The translations under genes and the position numbers were made by a program. Under the pieces are notes generated by a model. It saw only the letters and a list, made by a program, of their open reading frames with translations. It searched no databases and was not told the origin of the DNA. This document shows positions 35,150-44,489 of a stretch of 54,075 bases of DNA, piece by piece (the stretch's first letter is position 1; the number at the start of each line of letters is the position of its first letter). Where the stretch lies: assembly GCA_001899205.1 (NCBI GenBank), contig MKVL01000021.1, forward strand, positions 10,260 through 64,334, in the 5' to 3' direction. This DNA comes from Mesorhizobium sp. 65-26. GTDB lineage: Bacteria; Pseudomonadota; Alphaproteobacteria; Rhizobiales; Rhizobiaceae.

Positions 35150-37576
35150 TCAGACGGAGCGCAGGCGCGGCGCCGCGCGACGCGGGCGCGCGCCTTGCGC
35201 GGCCACCTCGCGCGCCGGCGACGCGGTCGTGCCGGTGAATTCGCCGAATGCCTCGATGGGGCTGGGCTTGCCGAGATAATAGCCCTGTCCGATCTCGCAC
35301 GCCTCGGCGTTGAGGAAGTCGAGTTCGCCGAGCGTCTCGACGCCTTCCGCAAGCACCGGCAGGCCAAGGCCGCGTCCCAGACCGAGCACGGCGCGCACGA
35401 TGGCCGCGACCTGGCCGTTCTTGTCGACCGACTTGATGAAGGACGCGTCGATCTTGATCTTGTCGAAGGGGAAGGCGCGCAGGTTCGACAGCGACGAATA
35501 GCCGGTGCCGAAATCGTCCATCGCCACGCGCACGCCAAGCGCCTTGATCTGCCGGAGCGTCGCCAGGGCGCGCGGCATGTCCTTCACCAGCGCCGTCTCG
35601 GTGATCTCGAGTTCCAGCCGGCCGGGCGCGAGGCCCGTGCGTAGCAGCGTCTCGTGCACCTTGCGGCTGAAATTCGGGTTGTGGAGCTGGACCGCCGATA
35701 CGTTGACCGCGACCATAAGCGGGTTCTCCCAGCGCGCCGCTTCCTCGCAGGCAGTCGCCAGCACCCAGTCGCCGATCTGGCCGATGATGCCGCCATCCTC
35801 CGCAACCGGGATGAAGATCGCGGGCGAGACGTCACCCCGCTCGGGATGGCGCCAGCGCACCAAAGCCTCGAAACCGATCATCCGACCGCCATTGATCTCC
35901 TTCTGAGGCTGGTAGACGAGGCGAAACTCCCGGCGCGCGATGGCCTGGCGCAACTCGTGCTCCATAACCCGCTTGTCGCGGGCGGCGGCGCCCATGGCCG
36001 CCTCGAAATAGCGGTAGGTGTCGCGTCCTTCCGTCTTGGCGCGGTATAGCGCCGTGTCGGCATGGCTGATGAGGCCGGTCTGGTCTTCGGCATCGAGCGG
36101 GTAGAGCGCGATGCCGATGCTGGCCGAGATGAGGGCGCCACCGGGCGAGGTCCTGTTTTCCTCGTGCATTGCGGCCAGAACGGCGTCCGCGATGCGACCG
36201 GCGGCGAGCGCGTCGGGAAGGTTTGGCGCGATGATGGCGAACTCGTCGCCGCCGAGGCGGGCGAGCATCTGTCCGTGGCGCAGCACGCCCGAGGCGCATT
36301 TCGCCACCTTCTGCAGCAGCGCATCGCCCGCGCCGTGCCCATAGAGGTCGTTGACCTCCTTGAAGCGATCGAGGTCGAACAGAAGAAGCGCCAGGTGCCT
36401 GCCATTCGCCCCCCTGGCCGTCGCCGAGATCTCGGCGTCGAGCCGTGCCGAGAAGCTGCGCCGGTTGGCAAGGCCGGTGAGCGGGTCGAAATGGGCGAGC
36501 CGCAGGATTTCCTCCTGCGCCTTCCTGCGTTCGCGAACGTCGCGGACGGCGACCACCGTGTGCGGCTTGCCGCAATAGTCGATCGTCCTTGCGATGAGCT
36601 CGACCGGGATCCGCGTGCCGGCCGGCCCCTTGAGATCCGCTTCGCGGGCCTGCTCGCCGAGGCTGCTCATCTCGTCACGCTCGTCGAACAGATCGCCGAG
36701 CTGCATCGCATTCAGCGTTTCGCTGGCAAGGCCCGTCAGCTTCGCCAGGCTGTCATTGGCGCTGACGATGCGCGTGCCGTCGCAGACGATCAGGCCCTCC
36801 ACCGCGGCATTTGCCAGGCCATGCATGCGATCGGCCTCGGCCTTCTGGCGGCGGAAGCGCAGATCGATCCACAGCGCCGTGCCGGACAGCACGAGGATCA
36901 CCAGGCTTGCGGCGGCGGCGGCGAAGGCCTGCGACATCGGCGCGACAGTATAGGGCGAGATCTCGATGGAGGAATCGGGGAAGATGGACACCGCCGCCAT
37001 GGCGGTGAAATGCAGGACGCAGATCGCCAGCGTCAGAAGCACAGCGCCGCCGATCGTCGCCAGCGTGGAAGGCCGGCGCAGGACGACGAGCAGTGCGAGC
37101 GCGCCGAGGAACACGCCGCCCATCAGGGACACGGCGACGAGGAGTTGATTCCAGACGATGCGGCCCTGCACCTCGAAGGCGGCCATGCCGGTATAGTGCA
37201 TGACGGCGATGCCAGCGCCCAATATGGCGCCGCCGACCAGGAAATGGTCGATGCCGCCGCGCAGGGTGGCCACCCACATGCCCACGGCGGTCAGCACGAT
37301 GGCGGCGGCCAGCGAGAGCGCCGACAGTTCCGGATTGTATCCGTTGGGTATGCCGGGCGTGAACGCGATCATCGCGATGAAATGCGTGGCCCAGATACCG
37401 AAGCCGGTCGAGCTGGCGGCGATCGCCAGCCAGACAAGGCGGTTCCTGTGCGTCGACCGGCCGACATGGCGCAGCAGGTTGACCGCCGAAAAGGAAGAGA
37501 TGCCGCATATCAGCGCGGCCAGCGCGACCAGCCTCAGATCGTGCTGGTTCACGATGCAATTATAGACCGTCAACAT
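35150..37576 (-). CDS. MHYT-PAS-GGDEF-EAL cyclic-di-GMP enzyme
   Basis: An 808-residue membrane protein. Residues 1-235 form a seven-helix MHYT sensor with motifs ATHFIAM (63-69), MHYTGM (126-131) and LHFTAM (188-193), proposed to bind a metal and sense gases such as O2, CO or NO. A PAS domain (about 245-350) precedes GGDEF (active site 442-446 intact) and EAL (569-571, with NVS, ETAL, DDFGTGYSS and AEGVET). The RxxD inhibitory site is absent (RHGQ). Both cyclase and phosphodiesterase motifs look intact, so net activity cannot be predicted. It is divergent from ugpB. Confidence 0.92.
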   Translation of the reverse strand: MLTVYNCIVNQHDLRLVALAALICGISSFSAVNLLRHVGRSTHRNRLVWLAIAASSTGFGIWATHFIAMIAFTPGIPNGYNPELSALSLAAAIVLTAVGMWVATLRGGIDHFLVGGAILGAGIAVMHYTGMAAFEVQGRIVWNQLLVAVSLMGGVFLGALALLVVLRRPSTLATIGGAVLLTLAICVLHFTAMAAVSIFPDSSIEISPYTVAPMSQAFAAAAASLVILVLSGTALWIDLRFRRQKAEADRMHGLANAAVEGLIVCDGTRIVSANDSLAKLTGLASETLNAMQLGDLFDERDEMSSLGEQAREADLKGPAGTRIPVELIARTIDYCGKPHTVVAVRDVRERRKAQEEILRLAHFDPLTGLANRRSFSARLDAEISATARGANGRHLALLLFDLDRFKEVNDLYGHGAGDALLQKVAKCASGVLRHGQMLARLGGDEFAIIAPNLPDALAAGRIADAVLAAMHEENRTSPGGALISASIGIALYPLDAEDQTGLISHADTALYRAKTEGRDTYRYFEAAMGAAARDKRVMEHELRQAIARREFRLVYQPQKEINGGRMIGFEALVRWRHPERGDVSPAIFIPVAEDGGIIGQIGDWVLATACEEAARWENPLMVAVNVSAVQLHNPNFSRKVHETLLRTGLAPGRLELEITETALVKDMPRALATLRQIKALGVRVAMDDFGTGYSSLSNLRAFPFDKIKIDASFIKSVDKNGQVAAIVRAVLGLGRGLGLPVLAEGVETLGELDFLNAEACEIGQGYYLGKPSPIEAFGEFTGTTASPAREVAAQGARPRRAAPRLRSV

Positions 37577-37728
37577 CGCCCCTCACCCAATTTCCCGCGA
37601 TATTCCTGGCAGCCTGAATGCTTAGAGGTTGCCGGATTGAGGAGTCGGTTATCGCGATTGCAACCACGGCGTGCCGCCGCTTGCGGCCAGGCAGGGTGGT
37701 CGGGAGGGGCCAAAAAGCCACAAAAGAA

Positions 37729-37745
37729 CTGTCACATACTTTCTC
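37729..37745 (+). promoter_or_regulatory. Pho-box-like site upstream of ugpB
   Basis: CTGTCAC-ATA-CTTTCTC lies 68 nt before the ugpB start. The first element equals the PhoB half-site CTGTCAC and the second is imperfect, with a 3-nt rather than 4-nt spacer, so this is a weak match. ugp operons are PhoB-controlled in rhizobia, which makes it worth recording. Confidence 0.35.
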
Positions 37746-37812
37746 TAAGAGACGGCCAGGGACCTGCGCAACGATCCTTGAACAACAAGCCACTCAACAG
37801 GGAATGAGATTC

Positions 37813-39165
37813 ATGTCGATCATCAAGAACGGTCTGGCGGCGCTCGCCGCCGGCGCTATCAGCGTCTCCGCAGTGCTGCCGGCTTCCGCCGCGCCCGCCA
37901 AGTTCGACTTCTGGTTCGGCCTTTCGGGCGATCTGGCGCGTGTCGTCGACACCATGTGCAAGAACTTCAACGAGTCGCAGAAGGACTACGAGGTCGTCTG
38001 CACCAGCCAGGGCAATTACGACGCCACGCTGCAGAACACGATCGCCGCCTTCCGCGCCGGCAAGCAGCCTACCGTCGTCCAGGTCTATGATGTCGGCACC
38101 GCGACCATGATGCTGTCCGGCGCCTACAAGCCCGCCGACAAGCTGATGGAAGAGAACGGCTACAAGGTCGACTACAAGGACTATTTCCCCGGCATCGCCC
38201 GCTACTACGCGACCTCGAAGGGCGAGATGCTGTCCTTCCCGTTCAACTCGTCGACGGCGCTGATGTACTGGAACAAGGACGCCTTCGCCAAGACCGGCAA
38301 GACCGAGGCGCCGAAGACCTGGGAAGACGTCGGCGCCGACCTCAAGGCGCTGAAGGAAGCGGGCTACGAATGCCCGATGGCCATCAACATCTCGGCCAAC
38401 GAAAGCTGGCAGTTGATGGAGCAGTTCTCGGCCATCCACAACCAGCCGATCGCCACCAAGAACAACGGCTATGACGGTCTCGACGCCCGCCTCGAGGTCA
38501 ACAAGACCAAGTTCGTGCAGTACGTCACCGACCTCAAGAAGTGGTATGACGAGGGCTTCATCAAGATCAAGTCGAAGGATCTCGGCCAGGACATGGTGCA
38601 GGCCTTCGCGTCCGGCACCTGCCAGCTCATCCTCACCTCGGTCGGCGACCACGGCACGGTCGGCAGGACCCAGAAGGAAGGCATGAAGTGGGATGTCGCC
38701 GAGCTTCCGGCCTATGCCGGCACCGAGCGCAAGAATTCGCTGGTCGGGGGCGCCTCGCTGTGGGTTCTGTCGGGCAAGTCGGAGGCCGAATACAAGGGCG
38801 CTGCCGCCTTCCTCAACTTCATCCACGATCCCAAGACCGCGCTGTTCTGGTCGACCAACACCGGCTACATCCCGGTGACCAAGTCGGGCTTCGATTTCAT
38901 GAAGGCCAACAACTTCTACGACAAGGCGCCCTACAAGGGCCGTGAAGTGGCGATCGAGAGCCTGACCGCCTCCGAGCCGACCGAAATCACCCGCGGCATC
39001 CGCCTCGGCAACTTCACCCAGATCCGCGCCGAGTTCGGCACCCAGATGCAGGCGATCTTCGCCAACAAGGTCAGCGTCCAGGAAGGCCTCGACACGCTGG
39101 TCAAGAATGGCGACGCCATCCTCGAGCGCTTCCAGCAGACCTATCCGGGCAAGACGCTTCCCTGA
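37813..39165 (+). CDS. ugpB: sn-Glycerol-3-phosphate ABC transporter, binding protein
   Basis: A 450-residue periplasmic binding protein with a signal peptide (LAALAAGAISVSAVLPASA, cleavage near residue 27). The mature protein starts KFDFWFGLSGDLARVVDTMCKNFNESQKDYEV, typical of UgpB, followed by GKQPTVVQVYDVGTATMM and GSLPFNSSTALMYWNKD-like sequence at about residues 150-165. It captures glycerol-3-phosphate or glycerophosphodiesters for the UgpA-UgpE-UgpC transporter. The ATG at 37813 is used; a nearby ATG at 37804 is poorly spaced from GGGA. It is the first gene of ugpBAEC, and a hairpin separates it from ugpA. Confidence 0.92.
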   Translation: MSIIKNGLAALAAGAISVSAVLPASAAPAKFDFWFGLSGDLARVVDTMCKNFNESQKDYEVVCTSQGNYDATLQNTIAAFRAGKQPTVVQVYDVGTATMMLSGAYKPADKLMEENGYKVDYKDYFPGIARYYATSKGEMLSFPFNSSTALMYWNKDAFAKTGKTEAPKTWEDVGADLKALKEAGYECPMAINISANESWQLMEQFSAIHNQPIATKNNGYDGLDARLEVNKTKFVQYVTDLKKWYDEGFIKIKSKDLGQDMVQAFASGTCQLILTSVGDHGTVGRTQKEGMKWDVAELPAYAGTERKNSLVGGASLWVLSGKSEAEYKGAAAFLNFIHDPKTALFWSTNTGYIPVTKSGFDFMKANNFYDKAPYKGREVAIESLTASEPTEITRGIRLGNFTQIRAEFGTQMQAIFANKVSVQEGLDTLVKNGDAILERFQQTYPGKTLP

Positions 39166-39180
39166 TTGCCCGAATGATCA

Positions 39181-39220
39181 CGGCCGCCTGTCCGCTCCGT
39201 AGCGAGTCGACGGGCGGCCG
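39181..39220 (+). terminator. Intergenic hairpin between ugpB and ugpA
   Basis: CGGCCGCCTGTC pairs with GACGGGCGGCCG in a 12-bp stem (one T-G pair) around a 16-nt loop. No T-tract follows, so it probably stabilises the ugpB message or gives partial termination, lowering permease expression relative to the binding protein. Confidence 0.55.
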
Positions 39221-39267
39221 CACCATGAAATAGACTGGACCTGCCGCCCGGCGGCGTTGACGGATCG

Positions 39268-40152
39268 ATGGAAAAGCGCGTCACCTTCAGCAGATCGACG
39301 ATCGGCATCCTGTTCGCGGTGCCGCAACTGCTGCTGATCTTCACCTTCTTCTACTGGCCGGCCGGGCAGGCCGTGTACTGGTCGCTGACCTTGCAGCAGC
39401 CCTGGGGCGGCGGCAACATCTGGGTCGGTCTCGACAATTTCCGGTCGATCCTTTCCAACGCCGACTATTGGCATTCGATCAGCGCAAGCCTCGTCTTCGC
39501 CGCCATCAGCACCGGGCTTGCCATGGTCATCGCGCTGGTGCTCGCCGCACTGACCGACCGGCAGCTTGCAGGCTCGCGCCTCTACCGCGTCGTGCTGATC
39601 TGGCCCTACGGCATCGCCGCGCCCGCGCTCGCCATGGCCTTCCGTTTCATCCTGGCGCCGGAAGCCGGCTTCATGGCCGTCGTCAACCGGTTCTGGCCGG
39701 GCCTGTGGGACCCTGGCCTCGACGGCGTCGCCGCCATGGCATCCATCATCGTCGCCTTCTCGTGGAAATATGTCGGCTACAACTTCATCTTCTTCCTCGC
39801 CGCCTTCCAGGCCATCCCCCGCTCGCTGATCGAGGCGGCGGCGATGGACGGCGCCGGCGTCGTCAGGCGCTTCCGCGACATCCAGTTCCCGCTGATCACG
39901 CCGACCATCTTCTTCCTGCTCGTCATCAACATCACCGAGAGCTTCCAGGACTCCTTCGGCATCGTCGACATCATGACGGCCGGCGGCCCGGCCAACGCCA
40001 CCAATCTGATGGTCTACAAGATCTACTCGGACGGCTTCAAAGGCTTCGACTATTCGGGTGCCGCCGCGCAGAGCATCATCCTGATGCTGCTCATCATCGT
40101 GCTCACCATCTTCCAGTTCCGCTTCATCGAGCGGCGCGTGCATTACAGGTGA
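39268..40152 (+). CDS. ugpA: sn-Glycerol-3-phosphate ABC transporter permease
   Basis: A 294-residue inner-membrane protein with six predicted helices. The EAA loop IEAAAMDGAGVVRRFRDIQFPLITPTIFFLL (about residues 189-219) is the contact with the ATPase UgpC. The N-terminal FAVPQLLLIFTFFYWPAGQAVYWS and the late IMTAGGPANATNLMVYKIY are typical of the MalF-like subunit UgpA. It works with UgpE to form the channel. It lies 103 bp after ugpB across a hairpin, and its stop is 7 nt before ugpE. Confidence 0.93.
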   Translation: MEKRVTFSRSTIGILFAVPQLLLIFTFFYWPAGQAVYWSLTLQQPWGGGNIWVGLDNFRSILSNADYWHSISASLVFAAISTGLAMVIALVLAALTDRQLAGSRLYRVVLIWPYGIAAPALAMAFRFILAPEAGFMAVVNRFWPGLWDPGLDGVAAMASIIVAFSWKYVGYNFIFFLAAFQAIPRSLIEAAAMDGAGVVRRFRDIQFPLITPTIFFLLVINITESFQDSFGIVDIMTAGGPANATNLMVYKIYSDGFKGFDYSGAAAQSIILMLLIIVLTIFQFRFIERRVHYR

Positions 40153-40159
40153 GGCCGCC

Positions 40160-41074
40160 ATGGTCGAACGCACCCCGATCCTCAACCTCTTCACACACCT
40201 GATCCTGTTCCTCGGCTTCGTCTTCTGCATCGCGCCCTTCGCGATCGTGGTGATCGCGGCCTCGCACAGCCTGAAGGAGGTTAACGACGTGCCGATGTCG
40301 CTGCTGCCGGGCAGCGATTTCTGGGTCAACCTCCAGACGGCCTGGACGACGGCCGACCTTGGCCCGAAGCTCTTCAACAGCTTCGTCATGGCCGCCGGCG
40401 TCGCGGCGGGAAAGGTGATCGTCTCCGCGCTCACCGCCTTCTCGATCGTCTATTTCCGCTATCGCGGCCGAACGCTGATCTTCTGGCTGATCTTCGTCAC
40501 CCTGATGCTGCCGCTGGAGGTGCGCATCGTGCCGACCTACGCGGTGGTCGCCAATGTGCTGTCGCCCTATCAGGCGATCCTCGACGTCACCGGCCTTTCC
40601 TGGCTGATCGAGAAGATCTCCGGCGTGGAGGTGTCGCTCAACCTCGGCCTGCTCAACTCCTATACCGGGCTGATCATGCCGCTGGTCGCCACCGCCACCG
40701 GCACCTTCCTCTACCGACAGTTCTTCCTGACGGTGCCGGATGAGCTGACCGAGGCCGCGCGCATGGACGGCGCCGGCGCGTTGCGCTTCTTCGTCGACAT
40801 CCTGCTGCCGCTGTCGCGCACCAACATGGCGGCGCTGGGGACGATCATGTTCCTGTGGGCCTGGAACCAGTATCTGTGGCCGCTGCTGATCACCACGGAT
40901 GCCAGCCACGCCACTGCGGTGACCGAGCTCAAGCAGCTCATCCCCAATGTCGGCGGCATGCCGGAATGGCACATCGCCATGGCCGGTACGCTGATCGTCA
41001 TGCTGCCGCCGTTGATCGTCGTGGTGGCCATGCAGCGCTGGTTCGTGCGCGGCCTCATCGCCACCGAGAAGTGA
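40160..41074 (+). CDS. ugpE: sn-Glycerol-3-phosphate ABC transporter permease
   Basis: A 304-residue inner-membrane protein, the MalG-like partner of UgpA. It has six helices and the EAA loop [30 protein letters not shown] (about residues 198-227). The C-terminal [13 protein letters not shown] resembles the conserved QR-FVKGLT-GAVK tail of this permease group. GAGG precedes the ATG at 40160, 7 nt after the ugpA stop, and its own stop is 16 nt before ugpC. All four transporter genes are thus tightly packed. Confidence 0.93.
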   Translation: MVERTPILNLFTHLILFLGFVFCIAPFAIVVIAASHSLKEVNDVPMSLLPGSDFWVNLQTAWTTADLGPKLFNSFVMAAGVAAGKVIVSALTAFSIVYFRYRGRTLIFWLIFVTLMLPLEVRIVPTYAVVANVLSPYQAILDVTGLSWLIEKISGVEVSLNLGLLNSYTGLIMPLVATATGTFLYRQFFLTVPDELTEAARMDGAGALRFFVDILLPLSRTNMAALGTIMFLWAWNQYLWPLLITTDASHATAVTELKQLIPNVGGMPEWHIAMAGTLIVMLPPLIVVVAMQRWFVRGLIATEK

Positions 41075-41090
41075 CCGGAAAGGACAGCTC

Positions 41091-42191
41091 ATGGCTTCCA
41101 TCACCATCCGCGACGTCAAGAAGAGCTACGCCAAGGCGCAGGTCGTGCATGGCGTGAACCTCGACATCGCCTCGGGCGAGTTCGTGGTCATCCTGGGCCC
41201 CTCCGGCTGCGGCAAGTCCACGCTGCTGCGCATGATTGCCGGGCTGGAGGAGATTTCCGACGGCACGATCGCCATCGACGGCAAGGTGGTCAACAAGCTC
41301 GAGCCGCGCGAGCGCGGCTGCGCGATGGTGTTCCAGAACTACGCGCTCTATCCGCATATGAGCGTGGCGCAGAACATCGGCTACTCGCTCAAGGTGGCCG
41401 GCGTTGCCGCCGCGCAGCGCAACCAGCGCATCCAGGCGGTCGCACGCATCCTGGAGCTCGAGCATCTGCTCGACCGCAAGCCGGCGGCCCTGTCGGGCGG
41501 CCAGCGGCAGCGCGTCGCGATGGGGCGCGCGATGATCCGCGAGCCTAAGGTCTTCCTCTTTGACGAGCCGCTCTCCAACCTCGACGCCAAGCTTCGCGTG
41601 CAGATGCGCTCCGAAATCCGCAAGCTGCATCGGCGCCTCGGCGCCACCTCCGTCTTCGTCACCCACGACCAGGTCGAGGCGATGACGCTGGCCGACAGGC
41701 TGGTGGTGATGAATGGCGGCCGCGTCGAGCAGGTCGGCACGCCGGCCGAGATCTACGGCCGGCCGGCGAGCCGCTTCGTGGCGAGTTTCGTCGGCGCTCC
41801 GGCGATGAACATACTGGAGGGCGTCGTCGCCCTCGACGGCATTTCCCTTCTCGAGGGCAGTCGACGCCTGCCCATGCCTCGCGCCGGCCTGCCCGTGGGC
41901 ACGAAAGTGGCGATGGGGATACGTCCGGAAGCCGTGCGCATGGTCGATCCGGGCGCGGCCGGCGCGGTCGAGGCGACCGTCGATTTCGTCGAGGAGCTCG
42001 GCGCCGGACGGGTCGTCTACGTCGACCTCGATGGCGCATCGTTCTCCGTCGTCACCTCGGAGTCGGCCCACCCCGCGCCGGGCTCCACCATAGGGTTGAA
42101 ATTCTCTCCCTCGGACATGCATTTCTTTTCGTCGGAGACAGGGGCGCGGCTCGACTTCTTCGTCGCCTCGCTGCCCGAACCAGTGGTCTGA
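41091..42191 (+). CDS. ugpC: sn-Glycerol-3-phosphate ABC transporter ATPase
   Basis: A 366-residue ABC ATPase of the MalK/UgpC type. Walker [10 protein letters not shown] is near residues 37-45, Q-loop [20 protein letters not shown], signature [14 protein letters not shown] near 135-148, Walker [17 protein letters not shown] and the H-loop VTHDQVEAM. The C-terminal TOBE domain (about 240-360) follows, which in MalK-type proteins can take regulatory contacts. It energises UgpAE. In Escherichia coli UgpC is inhibited by internal phosphate; whether that holds here is unknown. Confidence 0.94.
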   Translation: MASITIRDVKKSYAKAQVVHGVNLDIASGEFVVILGPSGCGKSTLLRMIAGLEEISDGTIAIDGKVVNKLEPRERGCAMVFQNYALYPHMSVAQNIGYSLKVAGVAAAQRNQRIQAVARILELEHLLDRKPAALSGGQRQRVAMGRAMIREPKVFLFDEPLSNLDAKLRVQMRSEIRKLHRRLGATSVFVTHDQVEAMTLADRLVVMNGGRVEQVGTPAEIYGRPASRFVASFVGAPAMNILEGVVALDGISLLEGSRRLPMPRAGLPVGTKVAMGIRPEAVRMVDPGAAGAVEATVDFVEELGAGRVVYVDLDGASFSVVTSESAHPAPGSTIGLKFSPSDMHFFSSETGARLDFFVASLPEPVV

Positions 42192-42330
42192 CCCGCCGCC
42201 GCGTTCGACACGGCCCCTTCCGCTCCATGTGACAAGCCGGTGGTTTCGGACCCTCGGCGCGTGTATTCCTTTCGGGCGGCCGGCCGACGAGCGCCGGGGA
42301 TTTTCTTCGGCCGCGCGAGGAGGAGCGACA

Positions 42331-43362
42331 ATGTCCGACAGCGCCAGGCCCCTGGTCATCAGCGCGCCCGAGCCCAGGACGCTCGATCTGATCTTCACGC
42401 CGCCGGCGCTGGAGAGGCTGCGCGCCAAGTACCGTATCGTGGAGACGACGGCGCCGGCGCTGGATTCGCTACCTGACAGCGAACTCGCGCAGGCGCGCTA
42501 CATCATCGGCCAGCCGCCGATCCCGCCGGCTTTGCTGGAGCGGCTGAAGTCGCTGCGCTGCGTGTTCAACGTCGAGAGCAACCTCATCGACAACATGCCC
42601 TACGAGACGCTGTTTTCGCGTGGCATCCATGTCGTAACGACAGGCCTCGTCTTCGCCGAGCCGGTCGCCGAGCTCGGCCTTGCCATGGCGCTGAATCTCG
42701 CGCGCGACATCGTCGACGCCGACCTTGCCTTCCGCCGCGGCGAAGAGCTCTGGGGCGGCGACGGCAACGCCAGGGCGCGGCTGCTTTCGGGCGCGGAGGT
42801 CGGCATCATCGGCTTCGGCGATCTCGGCAAGGCGCTCAACCGCCTGCTGTCGGGCTTCCGTACCCGGACGCGGGTCTTCGATCCCTGGCTGCCGCCATCC
42901 ATGCTGCTCGACCAGGGCGTGACGCCAGCCACGCTCGACGAGGTGCTGTCATCGAGCGACTTCATCTTCGTGGTTGCTTCGGTGACTAGCGAGAACCAGG
43001 GCTTCCTCGGCGCCGAGGCCTTCTCCAGGATGCGCAGGAATGCGGCCTTCATCCTCCTGTCCCGGGCGGGCGTGGTCGATTTCCCGGCGCTGATGGAGGC
43101 AGTGCGCAGCGGACACATATTGGCCGCCAGCGACGTCTTTCCCGAGGAACCGCCGGCCGAGGATCACCCGGTGCGATCGCTGCCGGGGTTCCTGCGCTCC
43201 GCGCATCGCGCCGGCGCGCTCGACATCGCCTTCAAGCGCATGGGCGACATGGTGCTGGAGGACATGGATCTCCTCGACCGGGGCCTGCCGCCAATGCGCT
43301 GCAAGCGCGCCGAGCGCGAGACGGTGTCGCGCATGCGCTCCCGGCCCGTCGACCGCAACTAG
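42331..43362 (+). CDS. D-2-hydroxyacid dehydrogenase
   Basis: A 343-residue NAD(P)-binding dehydrogenase. The Rossmann motif is VGIIGFGDLGKAL (about residues 153-165). The catalytic triad of the family appears conserved: Arg in LLSRAGVVD, Glu in DVFPEEPP and His in LRSAHRAGALDIA. It oxidises or reduces a D-2-hydroxyacid, possibly phosphoglycerate, glycerate or lactate-like; the substrate is unknown. It lies 139 bp behind ugpC on the same strand with AGGAGG-like GAGGAGG before its ATG, and is followed by a phosphodiesterase. This suggests that it handles a product of phosphodiester breakdown, an inference only. Confidence 0.85.
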   Translation: MSDSARPLVISAPEPRTLDLIFTPPALERLRAKYRIVETTAPALDSLPDSELAQARYIIGQPPIPPALLERLKSLRCVFNVESNLIDNMPYETLFSRGIHVVTTGLVFAEPVAELGLAMALNLARDIVDADLAFRRGEELWGGDGNARARLLSGAEVGIIGFGDLGKALNRLLSGFRTRTRVFDPWLPPSMLLDQGVTPATLDEVLSSSDFIFVVASVTSENQGFLGAEAFSRMRRNAAFILLSRAGVVDFPALMEAVRSGHILAASDVFPEEPPAEDHPVRSLPGFLRSAHRAGALDIAFKRMGDMVLEDMDLLDRGLPPMRCKRAERETVSRMRSRPVDRN

Positions 43363-43550
43363 CGCGCGGTGCCGAAAAGCGCGAAGCGGCTCGGCGCGTG
43401 CCGGGCGGGCATTGCCCGAGATAGAACATAGGCTTGGGATGTATCGGCGGGCTATTCCACAGCCGCCGCGACCGTTGCACGCCTTTCATGAAGCCCGTCT
43501 AGGGTCCGCCCGCGCCCGGCCACTGCCGGGCCGTGAGCGAGAATCAGGTC

Positions 43551-44489
43551 ATGACAACGAAAATCATTCAGGTCTCGGATATCCATCTCGGCGGCGGGCG
43601 CGAGCCCCGCTACGGCGTCGACCTCCACCAGCGGCTGCTTTCATGCGTGGCGCATATCAATGCGTTCCATCCGGACGCGGCGCTGTGCGTCTTCACCGGC
43701 GACCTGACGGATGCTGGCGAGCCAGCGGCCTATGCCGATCTCAGGGCGGCGCTGGACACGCTGACGGTGCCGTACCGGCTCGTGCCGGGAAATCACGACC
43801 TGCGGGCCAACCTCGCGGCCGCCTTTCCCGAACACCCGCTCGACGACAACGGCTTCGTGCAGTCGACCTTCGACGTGGCCGGCGCGAGGCTGCTGTTCCT
43901 CGATTCCCTCGCCGAGGGGCGCGTCGGCGGCGAGCTGTGCGAGAAGCGGCTCGGCTGGCTCGATGCCAGGCTCGGCGAGGCCGCCGGCCAGCCGGCCTAT
44001 CTCTTCCTGCACCATCCGCCGGTGGCGCTTGGCCTGCCGCAACTCGACCCGCTGGGTCTCGAGGAGGCCGGGCGCTTCCTTGCGCTGCTCGGCCGTCACG
44101 GCAATGCCGGCTACATCTTCTTCGGGCATGTCCACCGCGACATCGCCGGCACCGTGGCCGGGATTCCGTTCTCGGCGCAGCGCGGCCTGCACGCGCGGTT
44201 CGTGCTCGACCTGGTCAATTCAAACGAGATCGTGGAACAGGCGCCGCCCACCTATTCGATCATCCTCATTGGCGATCCCGGCCATGTCGTCGTGCACGGC
44301 TGCGACTTCCTCGAGCACTGGCCGGTCTATTCCGGCGAGACCGGCGAGCGCCTGGCCTCGGAGGTGGCGCCGGGTCGTCTCCGACAGTCCGAGAGCTATT
44401 CGGGGTATTGCCCTAGAGATGAAGATCACCAGACGATTCCGGCTGGTAGATCATCTTTTCGATCAGTATGCGTCGGGTGCGATCTGTAA
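43551..44489 (+). CDS. GpdQ-like class III phosphodiesterase
   Basis: A calcineurin-like metallophosphoesterase of about 312 residues. Metal-site motifs are VSDIHLGG near residue 8 (Asp, His), FTGDLTDAG near 50, PGNHDLR near 80, LHHPPVALG near 160 and the closing FFGHVHRDI near 195. The order and the HHPPVALGLPQLDPLGLE stretch resemble GpdQ/CpdA-type enzymes acting on glycerophosphodiesters and cyclic nucleotides. Following ugpBAEC, a glycerophosphodiesterase role is attractive. The start is uncertain (GTG 43533 or ATG 43551). The last 77 nt overlap the convergent GNAT-Rnk gene, so the C-terminal tail is not family-like. Confidence 0.82.
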   Translation: MTTKIIQVSDIHLGGGREPRYGVDLHQRLLSCVAHINAFHPDAALCVFTGDLTDAGEPAAYADLRAALDTLTVPYRLVPGNHDLRANLAAAFPEHPLDDNGFVQSTFDVAGARLLFLDSLAEGRVGGELCEKRLGWLDARLGEAAGQPAYLFLHHPPVALGLPQLDPLGLEEAGRFLALLGRHGNAGYIFFGHVHRDIAGTVAGIPFSAQRGLHARFVLDLVNSNEIVEQAPPTYSIILIGDPGHVVVHGCDFLEHWPVYSGETGERLASEVAPGRLRQSESYSGYCPRDEDHQTIPAGRSSFRSVCVGCDL

